Shown piece after piece: positions 42,385 to 50,745 of a stretch of DNA of 64,000 nucleotides. Where the stretch lies: contig NZ_JACHJL010000010.1 in assembly GCF_014203645.1 (NCBI RefSeq), forward strand, positions 186,001 to 250,000, written 5' to 3'. Source of the DNA: Streptomyces zagrosensis (GTDB lineage: Bacteria; Actinomycetota; Actinomycetes; Streptomycetales; Streptomycetaceae). Below the pieces are notes generated by a model. The model searched no databases. It saw only the letters and a program-made list of their open reading frames with translations, and had not been told where the DNA came from. The position numbers were made by a program, and so were the translations under genes. Every line of letters begins with the position of its first letter. Positions within the stretch are counted from its first letter, which is position 1.

Positions 42385-43542
42385 TTGGGGCGGCTCACCG
42401 GCGGGGACCCGTCATTGCTGCGGCGGATCAACTCCGCTGTGGTGCTGCACGCGCTGCGATCGGCTGACTCCGCGACCCTCACGGATCTCGTGCGGGTCAC
42501 CGGGCTCTCCCGGCCGACCGTCGAGGGCGTCATCGAGGGACTCACGGACAGCGGCCTGGTGGTGGAGACGCCCGCGGAAGAGGGCGAGACCCGCCGTCAG
42601 GGGCGCCCAGCGCGCAAGTTCCGCTTTCGGGCGGAGGCGGGGCATCTGTGCGGCATCGAGATCGGCCCGCACCGTGTCGCGGCGCTGCTCTCCGACCTGG
42701 ATGGCCAACTCCTCGGCTCGGTGTCCAGGGACGTTTCGGTGGCGGCATCGGCGGACGAGCGGCTGGAGCGGTTGCGCGGGGCCATCGCGGATCTTTTGAA
42801 GCGGGCGGGGGTGGCCCGTAGTTCGCTGCGCGCGGTCGGCGTGGGCAGCCCGGGCATCGTGGACGCCGAAGGAACCGTACGGCTGGGTACGGCCCTACCG
42901 GGCTGGACCGGATTGCCGCTCGGTGACCGGTTGCGCCGCTCGTTTCGGTGCCCGGTCCTGGTGGAGAACGACGCGAACACCGCGGCCGTCGCCGAGCACT
43001 GGAAGGGCGCGGCGACCCACTCCGATGACGTCGTCTTCGTGCTGGCCGGGCTGAGCCCGGGGGCCGGTGCGCTGATCGGCGGGCGACTGCACCGGGGCTT
43101 CGGCGGCGCGGCCGGGGAGATCGGGGCGCTGCATCTGCTGGGTGGCGAGGCGCCGCCCGAGGAGGTGCTTTCCACCACCGGGGAGCCGTTGCACCCACTG
43201 GACGAGGAGCAGGTGGCCAGGGTTTTCGCGCTGGCCAGGGCGGGCGATAGCCGGGCCCAGGCGGCGGAGGCCCGGTTCATCCGTCGGCTGGTGCACCATG
43301 TGGCGGCGCTGGCGCTCGCGCTCGATCCCGAACTGGTCGTCGTCGGCGGCTGGGCGGCCGGGCTCGATGGCGTACTCGACCCGCTGCGAGGCGAATTGGC
43401 CCGCTACTGCCTGCGTCCGCCGCTGGTCGCCCAGTCCGTGCTCGGTGAGGCAGCCATCGCCACGGGTGCGCTGCGCTTGGCGCTTGACCATGTGGAAGCG
43501 GAACTGTTCGCGGTGGAGAGCACGGTGACGGCCCGTCGGTAG
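42385..43542 (+). CDS. ROK family transcriptional regulator
   Basis: A 385-residue one-component sugar-responsive regulator. The N-terminal winged helix covers about 10-70 (LLRRINSAVVLHALRSADSA, then LVRVTGLSRPTVEGVIEGL). The ROK/actin-like ATPase fold follows, with GIEIGPHRVAALLSDLDG (phosphate 1), GVGSPGIVD, ENDANTAAVAEHW and GGAAGEIGALHL. The CxCGxxGCxE zinc motif of classical ROK kinases is missing; TTGEPLHPLDE stands in its place, so it is a non-catalytic regulator type. TTG 42385 is chosen because AGGGAG lies 6 nt upstream. A TACGAT -10 is 31 nt upstream. Effector unknown. Confidence 0.9.
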   Translation: MGRLTGGDPSLLRRINSAVVLHALRSADSATLTDLVRVTGLSRPTVEGVIEGLTDSGLVVETPAEEGETRRQGRPARKFRFRAEAGHLCGIEIGPHRVAALLSDLDGQLLGSVSRDVSVAASADERLERLRGAIADLLKRAGVARSSLRAVGVGSPGIVDAEGTVRLGTALPGWTGLPLGDRLRRSFRCPVLVENDANTAAVAEHWKGAATHSDDVVFVLAGLSPGAGALIGGRLHRGFGGAAGEIGALHLLGGEAPPEEVLSTTGEPLHPLDEEQVARVFALARAGDSRAQAAEARFIRRLVHHVAALALALDPELVVVGGWAAGLDGVLDPLRGELARYCLRPPLVAQSVLGEAAIATGALRLALDHVEAELFAVESTVTARR

Positions 43543-43587
43543 TGCCGGTGCGCGGGTGGATCGTGGTTTCCCCGCCGCGCGCGGTGC

Positions 43588-43619
43588 CCCCCGCCCCGCG
43601 GTGTGCGGCAGGGCGGGGG
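43588..43619. terminator. Terminator hairpin between the ROK and GntR genes
   Basis: CCCCCGCCC (43588-43596) pairs with GGGCGGGGG (43611-43619) across a 14-nt loop, between convergent genes. Confidence 0.65.
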
Positions 43620-43738
43620 TCACTACGACTGGTGCCGGCTGCTGGCCATCGCGCTCCGTGCGGCCACGGCCGTCAGCGACGGCTCGTAGGAGCACGAGGC
43701 CCGAGGGCAGGCGGAACGGCCGCGGGCGCGGGAGGGGT

Positions 43739-44515
43739 TCAGCCCGCCAGCAGGTCGGGGCCGGTGTCGCCGAAGGTGAGGCGGCAGGTGTCGGCGCGGT
43801 ACGTCGCCACGCTGACGGCTGCCGTGCGGCCCTCGGCCAGGTAGCGGGTGGTGACGACCAGCACCGGCGCACCGGGCAGCCGATCGAGGGCCCTCGCATC
43901 GTCCGCGCGGGCCGAGCCGAGCTCTACCGCCCGCTCCTGGCCTTCGAGTTCCATCCGGTGTAGTTCCCGCAGCACGGTACGGGCGCGAGTCGGCCCGCTC
44001 GCCGCCGGGACCACGCTGACCCCGGCCGGGACGGCGGCGACCTCGCTGGGGTTCAGTGCGGGCACGGAGCCGGCCGGCACGTACAGCAATTCGGCGGCGA
44101 CCGGCTGACCAGCTGTGGTCAGCGCCCGCCGCACGGTGTACACGAGCTCGTCGGGCGAGGCGCCAAGGAACTGGGCCACGGCGGCGGGCACCTCGCCCTG
44201 CGTGCTGTCCAACGCCTGCCACGGGTCGGCAACCGCACCGGGCCACACGTGCTTGCTGTCCCCGACCGCCACGCCCATCCGGGGCGGTGCCACGGTGGTG
44301 CCGACACCTCGGCGGCGCTGGAGTCTGCCCTCCAGCTCCAACTGCTCAAGGGCCTGCCGCAGCGTGGCGCGTGCGACGCCGAACCGCGCCGCGAGTTCGC
44401 GCTCGTTGGGCAGGATCTCACCCACCGCGAATTCCGAGTCGAGCGCGGTGCTGAGCACCGTCTTCAGGTGCCAATACTTCGGCTCCGGCACCGTATTGAG
44501 CTGCGTGGTCCCCAC
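43739..44515 (-). CDS. GntR family regulator, HutC/DasR type (UTRA domain)
   Basis: A 258-residue regulator. wHTH about 10-75: PKYWHLKTVLSTALDSEF, LPNERELAARFGVARATLRQALEQL, and the wing GRLQRRRGVGTTVA. The UTRA effector domain covers about 90-250 (YTVRRALTTAGQPVAAELLYVP, later ALDRLPGAPVLVVTTRYLAEGRTAAVS). DasR-type proteins sense phosphorylated amino sugars; the effector of this one is unknown. GTG 44515 is chosen because GGAGG lies 5 nt before it; GTG 44533 is an alternative. A dre-like palindrome lies 170 bp upstream, before the divergent SDR gene. Confidence 0.92.
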   Translation of the reverse strand: MGTTQLNTVPEPKYWHLKTVLSTALDSEFAVGEILPNERELAARFGVARATLRQALEQLELEGRLQRRRGVGTTVAPPRMGVAVGDSKHVWPGAVADPWQALDSTQGEVPAAVAQFLGASPDELVYTVRRALTTAGQPVAAELLYVPAGSVPALNPSEVAAVPAGVSVVPAASGPTRARTVLRELHRMELEGQERAVELGSARADDARALDRLPGAPVLVVTTRYLAEGRTAAVSVATYRADTCRLTFGDTGPDLLAG

Positions 44516-44683
44516 CCTGTCCTCCACGATCACCGTGTCCGGGCCGGTCTCGCACCGGCCGCGCGTCCGACTGGATCAAGCGCACTACGGTGCGGGCTCG
44601 CGCCGCACCGCGTATTGAGTTATGCGCGCTTCTTTATTAAAGGTTGTTTCAGTATGGGTGTGACGATAGGACGGTACGTCACC

Positions 44684-44697
44684 TTGGTCAAGACCAA
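44684..44697. promoter_or_regulatory. DasR/HutC-type operator candidate TTGGTC-AA-GACCAA
   Basis: A perfect 6-bp inverted repeat with a 2-bp centre, close to the dre consensus TGGTCTAGACCA (one change in the central TA). It lies in the 347-bp gap 44516-44862 between the HutC-type regulator and the SDR gene. The same gap has an A/T-rich stretch (44615-44655) and a second dyad GTGACG-N11-CGTCAC at 44660-44682. Confidence 0.65.
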
Positions 44698-44862
44698 TCC
44701 ACGCGTCGGCCTTCTGCGGGCCTCCGGTAGCGTCAGGGCCGACGGGCCTTACGGTCCTGACGGGCCGGGCCGCCCCTGCGGCGACACGGCGCAAGAACGG
44801 AAGCGTCCCGCAGGCCCGCACGGGGCCCGAGGGCGCCGGACACGACAGCAGGGAGCGGGGCA

Positions 44863-45609
44863 GTGGATCAGGTCACGGTCGTCACGGGCGGTAGCAGAGG
44901 CATCGGCGCAGCCGTCGCCATCCGGCTGGCCCGAGCCGGCCACCACATCGCCATCGGGTACGAGCGCGCCGCCGACGCCGCGCAGGCCACGGCGATGAAG
45001 GTCCGCGCGGAGGGTGTGCGGTGTGTGACGGTACGGGCCGACACGAGCGACGCAGGTCAAGTGGATGACCTGTTCGACACTACGAGGCAGAAACTGGGCG
45101 TAGTCACCGGGCTGGTGAACAACGCCGGAATTACGGGCCTACTCGGCCGCTTCACCGACACTTCGCCCGAGGCCATGCGGCGGGTGATCGACGTGAATGT
45201 GACGGGCGCGCTGTTGTGCGCCCGCCGTGCGGCTCGCGACATGTCCACCCGGCGCGGTGGCACGGGCGGGGCGATAGTGAACGTGTCATCGGCCAGCTCC
45301 ACCACCGGCAGCCCCGGCGAGTATGTGCATTACGCGGCGAGCAAGGCCGCCGTGGACGCGATGACGGTGGGGCTCTCCAAGGAGCTTGCCGTCGAGGGCA
45401 TTCGCGTCAATTGCGTACAGCCCGGAATGACCGTGACCGATATCCACGCCACGATGGGCGATCCCGAGCGGCCGTGGCGCAATCCGGACCGGGTGCCGAT
45501 GGGCCGTCCCGGTGAACCGGAGGAGATCGCGGGCGCCATCGCCTGGCTCATGTCGGCCGACGCCTCGTACGCCACCGGCGCGGTACTGCGCGTCGCCGGG
45601 GGCCTTTGA
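44863..45609 (+). CDS. SDR family oxidoreductase (classical, FabG-like)
   Basis: A 248-residue NAD(P)-dependent dehydrogenase. TGGSRGIG nucleotide loop (8-15), NNAG at 86-89, catalytic Ser142/143 in VNVSSASS, Tyr157 and Lys161 in YAASK, and the C-terminal ATGAVLRVAGG that closes the family. Arg12 and the following residues are of NADPH type. GTG 44863 follows GGGAGC. Substrate unknown. Divergent from the HutC-type regulator with a dre-like site between, so it is probably regulated by it. Confidence 0.92.
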   Translation: MDQVTVVTGGSRGIGAAVAIRLARAGHHIAIGYERAADAAQATAMKVRAEGVRCVTVRADTSDAGQVDDLFDTTRQKLGVVTGLVNNAGITGLLGRFTDTSPEAMRRVIDVNVTGALLCARRAARDMSTRRGGTGGAIVNVSSASSTTGSPGEYVHYAASKAAVDAMTVGLSKELAVEGIRVNCVQPGMTVTDIHATMGDPERPWRNPDRVPMGRPGEPEEIAGAIAWLMSADASYATGAVLRVAGGL

Positions 45610-45670
45610 GCACAGCTCCACGCTCGGGGCCGGGCAGCAGGCGCCCTGTACCAACAGTGTCAGCAGCCGC

Positions 45671-45698
45671 CCGGCCCGCGCCCCGGGCCGCGGGCCGG
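45671..45698. terminator. Terminator hairpin between the SDR and DUF2795 genes
   Basis: A perfect 10-bp stem (CCGGCCCGCG at 45671-45680 with CGCGGGCCGG at 45689-45698) and an 8-nt loop, between convergent genes. Confidence 0.7.
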
Positions 45699-45748
45699 GC
45701 CGGAGGCGGGGCCGAAGGCGGGGTGCCAGCCGCACGGCCCGGAGTCCG

Positions 45749-46147
45749 CTACTCGCCGCCGCGCCCGAGCGTTCGGACGATGTCCTGTACGTTGCCGTAC
45801 TTCTGCCCTTCGGGAAGCTCCGCCGCCGTATCGATGAGCCGGTCTGGGGCATGGTGCTCGCGCAGCGTGTCGAGCACCCTCGCGCGGTCGGCCGGGTAGA
45901 CGCTGCGCCCGAGGTGCTGGGCCAGTTCGGTGCGCAGTTGCACGTCCTCGGGGGTCATGCCCGGCGGCGTCGCGCCAGACAGCGGGGTGTAGGGCGAGCG
46001 GCTCGCAGCGGGCTGGTCCTCGCCCGGCGGCTCCGGCTCGCGCTCCTCCCGGGCGCGGGTCGAGTGGCCGCTCTTCAGCTCACCCTGCATGCGCTTTTTC
46101 AGCTCGTCGTCGTGCAGGGGCCCGGTCTTGTTCTCGTGAGCGTTCAT
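45749..46147 (-). CDS. DUF2795 domain protein
   Basis: A 132-residue hydrophilic protein. The DUF2795 domain is about 75-130: ELAQHLGRSVYPADRARVLDTLREH followed by LPEGQKYGNVQDIVRTLG. The N-terminal half is charged and probably disordered (NAHENKTGPLHDDELKKRMQ then Glu/Pro-rich). These proteins are common in Streptomyces next to stress genes; function unknown. ATG 46147 has GAGGAAG. The frame extends upstream to 46360 but without similarity. Confidence 0.88.
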   Translation of the reverse strand: MNAHENKTGPLHDDELKKRMQGELKSGHSTRAREEREPEPPGEDQPAASRSPYTPLSGATPPGMTPEDVQLRTELAQHLGRSVYPADRARVLDTLREHHAPDRLIDTAAELPEGQKYGNVQDIVRTLGRGGE

Positions 46148-46433
46148 GAGGCTTCCTCGGTGGTCCGATGCCTGGTCAGGCGCCTGACCGGTCGCGCTGT
46201 ACCGGCCGGTCCGCCCGTGTGCCCCCTTCGGGTTCCCCGCCCGGCACGAGCGACACGCCGCCGACCCGCCCGTGGTCAGCCGAGGTAGGGGGCGGGGTCG
46301 GCAGCGGCCGGCCGGCTCAGGCTCCCGACAGACGGCGCTGTGTCGATTGCGACCAGCCAAGGTCTACCCAGCGGTAACCCTTGCTGACATGCTGTCCAAC
46401 AAGACCCTCGCCCCGGAAGAGACGGAGCCCCCC

Positions 46434-47336
46434 ATGACCGAAACGATCTCCTTCGCCCATGACGTCGCCGCCGGCACCGTGCCGATCGACATCGCCTACG
46501 AAAGGCGGGGGGCGGGAGAACCAGTGGTACTGCTGCACGGCGTCGCGCATCACTGGCAGGCGTGGGAGCCCGTACTGAACATCCTGGCTGCCGAGCGCGA
46601 GGTGTTCGCCGTCGATCTGCCAGGCTTCGGCGCGTCGGGCGCGCTGCCCGCCGGAGTCGGCTACGACACGCACGGCGTGGTGCCCGTACTGGCCCAGCTC
46701 TTTCGCACCTTGGGCCTTGAGCGACCGCATGTGGTGGGCAACTCGCTGGGTGGGCTGCTGGCGCTCGAACTCGCCCGCACTGGACATGCGCGCACCGTCA
46801 CCACGCTGTCCCCCGCGGGATTTTGGAATGAGTCCGAGCGGCGCTACGGCTTCGGCGTGCTCCGCATGATGTACCACGCCGCCCGGGCCATGCCGGAACC
46901 GTTCGTCGCCCAGGTGGCACGCACCGCCGCGGGCCGCGCCGCACTCGTCGGCGCCATCTACGCCCGCCCCGGCAAGCGGGCACCGGAGAGCGTCGTGGCC
47001 GAGGCCCAGGCGATGCGGCACGGCGTCGGCTTCACGCCGACCCTCGCCGCCGGCCGAACCGTTCGCTACACGCAGGACATACCGAATGTGCCGGTCACCA
47101 TCGCCTGGGGCGCCGCGGACCGGCTGCTGCTACCCCGGCAGGGAATCCGCGCCAAGCGCGTCATCCCCGGGGCCCGGCTCATCCGCCTGCCTGGTTGCGG
47201 CCATGTGCCGATGAACGACGACCCCGCGCTGGTCTCCCGCGTCGTCCTCGACGCCACCAGGCCCACGGCCGGCGCCACACGCAGTAGCGGCGCCAAAGCG
47301 CTCAGCGCCTGCGCCAGCGCCAGCGCCTCCGCCTGA
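46434..47336 (+). CDS. Alpha/beta fold hydrolase
   Basis: A 300-residue hydrolase, probably an esterase or haloalkane-dehalogenase-like enzyme. VVLLHGVAHHWQAWEPVL with the oxyanion HG, FAVDLPGFGASG, nucleophile Ser104 in VVGNSLGGLLALELA, Asp229 in TIAWGAADRLLLP and His257 in LPGCGHVPMNDDP. The last 25 residues are a Ser/Ala-rich tail. ATG 46434 with GGAG 6 nt before. The final 207 bp, coding for residues 233-300 and so including His257, overlap the opposite-strand EamA reading frame. Substrate unknown. Confidence 0.9.
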   Translation: MTETISFAHDVAAGTVPIDIAYERRGAGEPVVLLHGVAHHWQAWEPVLNILAAEREVFAVDLPGFGASGALPAGVGYDTHGVVPVLAQLFRTLGLERPHVVGNSLGGLLALELARTGHARTVTTLSPAGFWNESERRYGFGVLRMMYHAARAMPEPFVAQVARTAAGRAALVGAIYARPGKRAPESVVAEAQAMRHGVGFTPTLAAGRTVRYTQDIPNVPVTIAWGAADRLLLPRQGIRAKRVIPGARLIRLPGCGHVPMNDDPALVSRVVLDATRPTAGATRSSGAKALSACASASASA

Positions 47337-48404
47337 CGAACAAGCCGTCGCAGCGTCGGCGGGGGCCGCGGTGGGACGTACGGGCAGGGAGTCGGGCCCC
47401 GCCACACCGGCCGATGCGGACGCCCGACCGGGCGCCGCAGGCCCCGATGCCGCTGTGCCGGCGGGCGGCTCGGTCATGGCTACCTCCGGCGTGCCGCTGC
47501 TGGGTGCCGCGTCCCGCCACCGCCTGCCCAGTACCCCGGCGCCCACGGCCACACCCGCGCCGACCAGCAGGCTGCCCGCCGCCTGCGCGGGGCCGTAGCC
47601 GCCGACTCCGACGATCGGCGCCGTCGCGGCAGCAGCGACCGGGATCAAGCCGGAGAAGAGCGTGGCCCGTTCGGGACCGATGCGCTGAAGCCCCCGGTAC
47701 CAGCACACAAAGCCGATCACGGTGACGATCAGGGCCTGCCACAGCAGGGCGACCGCCTCACCCGAGTCCGGCATGCGCAGCCATCCTCCTCCGTCCACCA
47801 ACAAGGCGAGCCCCAGCGCTTCCACGGCCCCAAGGCCGCACGCGGCGGCCGACAGCAGGACGGGGCCGATCGTGCGCAACACCGGCACGGCGAGGACAGC
47901 GAACCCGACCTCGCCGCAAAGCGCCGCCACGGACCAGGCGATCCCGCTGGCGTCCGCCCGCCCCCAGCCCTGGACGGTGAAGGCACCCATCGCGACGAAC
48001 AGCGCGCCGCAACACACCGCACGGGTGGGGCGGCGGCCGTCGAGCGCGGGGGCGATCACCGCCACCACCACGGGCGCACACCCCACGAAGACACCGGGCA
48101 CGGCGGGTTCGGAGGTGCGCTCCGCCGCGAGCACCGCCATGTTGAAGCCGACCATTCCGACCCCCGCGAGCAGGGCGAGGCGTACCCATTGCCGCGCGGT
48201 CAGCGCGCGCAATGGCGCAAGGCCGCCGCGTCCGGTGAGCGGCACCAACAAGAGGCAGGCCACCGCGTAGCGAAGGGCCTGCCCGCCGGCGTGCGGGAAG
48301 TCACCGAGCACGCTGTTGGCGGTGAAGGAGCCGCCGACGAGCACACAGGCAACGGCGGCGAGCAGGGCACCACGCCGCTGCTGGGAGGAGTTACTGCGAT
48401 CCAT
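47130..48404 (-). CDS. EamA/DMT family transporter
   Basis: A 424-residue membrane protein with about ten helices within residues 12-290, arranged as two EamA repeats (LVGGSFTANSVLGDFP, MVGFNMAVLAAERTSEPAVPG split over the first; VIGFVCWYRGLQRIGPERATLFSGLIPV in the second). It may export or import small metabolites such as amino acids. A 120-residue Ala/Gly/Pro-rich tail follows, whose last 69 residues are read from DNA that is antisense to the hydrolase gene. ATG 48404 has TAGCGT 7 nt upstream and TTAAGA 17 bp before that, so it is probably leaderless. Divergent from a MocR regulator. Confidence 0.88.
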   Translation of the reverse strand: MDRSNSSQQRRGALLAAVACVLVGGSFTANSVLGDFPHAGGQALRYAVACLLLVPLTGRGGLAPLRALTARQWVRLALLAGVGMVGFNMAVLAAERTSEPAVPGVFVGCAPVVVAVIAPALDGRRPTRAVCCGALFVAMGAFTVQGWGRADASGIAWSVAALCGEVGFAVLAVPVLRTIGPVLLSAAACGLGAVEALGLALLVDGGGWLRMPDSGEAVALLWQALIVTVIGFVCWYRGLQRIGPERATLFSGLIPVAAAATAPIVGVGGYGPAQAAGSLLVGAGVAVGAGVLGRRWRDAAPSSGTPEVAMTEPPAGTAASGPAAPGRASASAGVAGPDSLPVRPTAAPADAATACSSGGGAGAGAGAERFGAATACGAGRGPGGVEDDAGDQRGVVVHRHMAATRQADEPGPGDDALGADSLPG

Positions 48405-48411
48405 GTGGGCG

Positions 48412-48443
48412 ACGCTAGGCAGCAAGGCGGTACGTCTTAAGGT
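48412..48443. promoter_or_regulatory. Overlapping divergent promoters of the EamA and MocR genes
   Basis: Minus strand: -10 TAGCGT (plus-strand 412-417 of the 48 kb block) and -35 TTAAGA (435-440), 17-bp spacer. Plus strand: -10-like TAAGGT at 48438-48443, 8 nt before ATG 48452. The two promoters overlap, so one bound MocR dimer could block both. Confidence 0.5.
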
Positions 48444-48451
48444 CCAATGTG

Positions 48452-50233
48452 ATGAGCGATTCGCGGACCACTTCGACCACGGCCCCCAGCAGCGGGGCCC
48501 CCACTCCCCCGCGGCCGGCCAGCCGTCCCCCTGCGCCCCCGGCCACCACCCACCGCTCGCCTGCCCGTGCCCAGGCCACTCAGGCCGCCCGTTCCACTCA
48601 TCGGATGGCCACCCCCGCCTGGGAGTTGCTGCTGCCCAGCGTCGCCCTGCCGCCGAGGCAGCGCGGTCGGGCGTTGCAGTGTGCGCTGCGTGACGCCATC
48701 ACATCGGGGCAGATCGCGGGCGGGACGCGGCTGCCGGCCAGCCGCGAGCTCGCCACCGACCTCGGAGTTTCACGCGGCCTGATCACCGACGCGTACGAGC
48801 AGTTGACCGCCGAGGGCTATCTACGCAGCGGCCGAGGCGCGGGCACCTGGGTCAGCGGCGCCGTGCGCTGCGCCGTGCCCGCCGCACGCCCGGAAGCATC
48901 CAGCGCCGATGAGCCAGACACCGGGTTCGTACCCGGCATCCCCGACCTGTCGCTCTTCCCTCGCACGGCGTGGTCGGCCGCGCACCGCAGGGCGCTGGCC
49001 AAACTGCCGCACAGCGCACTCGGTTATCCCGACCCCCGCGGGTTGCCCGAGCTGCGGGAGGCACTGGCCGGCCTGCTCACCCGGCGGCGCGGTGTGGTCG
49101 CCGACCCGGAGCGAATCATCGTCTGCTCGGGCGTGGCCCAGGCGCTGACGCTGCTCGGCTTCGTGCTCGCCGGACGTGGTGCGGGTCCGCTGCTCGACCC
49201 GGACGAAGACCCCACGGGCAGCGCGGCGGCCGACGATCCGTTGGGCGCGGACCGCGAGGGCGGGCGGTGGGCCGGAGCGAGCTTCGCGCACCGCCGCTCG
49301 GACCGCACGAACGCTCGCCCACTCGACGGCACCGCGGGCGGCGCGCGGATACCCGGTGGGGAGCTGGTGCCGGCCGTTCGCGTGGCCCTGGAGGACCCGG
49401 GCACCGCCGCGTACAAGGGGCTGTTCGCGGCCGTGGGGGTGGATACGCTGCCGCTGCCGGTGGGCGCGGAGGGGCTCGACCCGACGGCGCTGACCGCCGC
49501 CGGCGTGCGCGGGGCAGTGCTCACGCCCTCGCATCAGTTCCCGTCCGGAATCGCCTACTCGGCGCGGCGCCGATCCGCGCTGCTCGACTGGGCGCGCGCC
49601 GCGGACGGACTGCTCATCGAGGACGACTACGACGGCGATTTTCGGTATGACAGGGCCCCTGTGGGCGCCTTGCAGGGGCTCGACCCGGCCCGGGTCGCCT
49701 ATGCCGGATCGGTCAGCAAATCGCTGGCCCCTGGGCTGCGGCTGGGCTGGATGGTGGTGCCGCAGCCGCTGGTGGCCGAGTTGGTGGAGCGCAAGCGGAC
49801 AATGGATCTCGGCCATCCCGTACTGGATCAGGCGGTGTTCGCCGACCTCATCGAGCGCGGCGACTACGACCGGCAGCTGCGACGCTGCCAGCGTGCCTAC
49901 CGGGAGCGGCGTGACGCGCTGGTCGCGGCGCTGGCCGAGCACTTCCCCGGCACCGAGGTGACCGGCATCGCGGCGGGGCTGCACGTGATCGCGCGGCTGC
50001 CCGAGCAGTACGGCCCGCAGGAGCGGTTTTTGGAGCGGGCTCGCCGCGCTGGCGTGGCGCTCGCCCCGCTGAGCGCGTACGCGTGCGGCACCGCCCCAAT
50101 GACCGGAGCCGGGCCGGGCACTGGCCCGGGCACCACCACCCGGCCGGGAATTCGGCTGGTGCTCGGCTACGCCCATCTGGCACCGGGGCGGATCGCGGCG
50201 GCCGTACGACAGTTGCGCCAAGCCCAGCGCTGA
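48452..50233 (+). CDS. MocR family regulator (GntR wHTH fused to class I aminotransferase, PdxR-like)
   Basis: A 593-residue PLP-binding regulator. A Ser/Pro/Ala-rich N-terminus (1-55) precedes a GntR winged helix (about 68-135: LRDAITSGQIAGGTRLPASREL, LGVSRGLITDAYEQL). The aminotransferase-like domain (about 160-590) has GYPDPRGLPELREALAGLL, EDDYDGDFRYD and PLP Lys423 in GSVSKSLAPGLRLGW. Against the family there is an insert of about 60 residues (247-308), Asp/Gly/Arg-rich, between GRGAG and VRVALEDPG. Such regulators respond to PLP, GABA or amino acids. Starts ATG 48452 or GTG 48449. Divergent from EamA, its likely target. Confidence 0.9.
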   Translation: MSDSRTTSTTAPSSGAPTPPRPASRPPAPPATTHRSPARAQATQAARSTHRMATPAWELLLPSVALPPRQRGRALQCALRDAITSGQIAGGTRLPASRELATDLGVSRGLITDAYEQLTAEGYLRSGRGAGTWVSGAVRCAVPAARPEASSADEPDTGFVPGIPDLSLFPRTAWSAAHRRALAKLPHSALGYPDPRGLPELREALAGLLTRRRGVVADPERIIVCSGVAQALTLLGFVLAGRGAGPLLDPDEDPTGSAAADDPLGADREGGRWAGASFAHRRSDRTNARPLDGTAGGARIPGGELVPAVRVALEDPGTAAYKGLFAAVGVDTLPLPVGAEGLDPTALTAAGVRGAVLTPSHQFPSGIAYSARRRSALLDWARAADGLLIEDDYDGDFRYDRAPVGALQGLDPARVAYAGSVSKSLAPGLRLGWMVVPQPLVAELVERKRTMDLGHPVLDQAVFADLIERGDYDRQLRRCQRAYRERRDALVAALAEHFPGTEVTGIAAGLHVIARLPEQYGPQERFLERARRAGVALAPLSAYACGTAPMTGAGPGTGPGTTTRPGIRLVLGYAHLAPGRIAAAVRQLRQAQR

Positions 50234-50745
50234 CGGCCGGCCACCCGCGCGGGCCCCGCACGCCGCACTATCCGGCGGCGCGCTGTCCCGCCTGCCGCGC
50301 CCAATCCGCCACGCCCCACCGCTGCCTGCCGCCGTTCGGCGCGGAGCCTCCCGCGGCAAGCGTAGGGGGCGGCTCACTTCAGCGGGCAACCGAGGCGGGG
50401 CGGTCCCTTCGGCGCCCACGCGTACCTCCAGCACGCCCGGCGCGGCTACCGGGCCGCGCCGCACGCGTACCCCTGGATCGCTCTTCGCAGGAACGCCGCG
50501 TACATATCCAGTACGGGATTCGTCAATGTCCTGTCACAACGGCCCACATGCCGGTGGCAGCCGATGGAATACGGCGAGAACGGTGCGAGCATGCAGGCGG
50601 CGACCCGCGGCCAGATGCCCCATTTCGTGCTGGCTAGTTATTCACCTTGCGTTTCGGCTCCATCCGTACCACCAGGAAGACCGCGGGCGATACTGCGGTG
50701 GCAGGCGTGAAGTACGTGCGGAACGGGAACAACAGGAGGTTACGC
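50234..50745. other. 512-bp intergenic region upstream of phoD
   Basis: No gene with codon bias is found. The right end carries the phoD ribosome site (AGGAGG at 50733-50738). ATTCACC at 50640-50646 resembles one half of a PHO box (GTTCACC), but the copy 11 bp on (GTTTCGG) is poor, so PhoP control is not shown. Confidence 0.5.

Noticed and set aside
50640..50668. PHO box upstream of phoD
   Set aside because: Only one half (ATTCACC) resembles the 11-bp direct repeat unit; the following units do not match.
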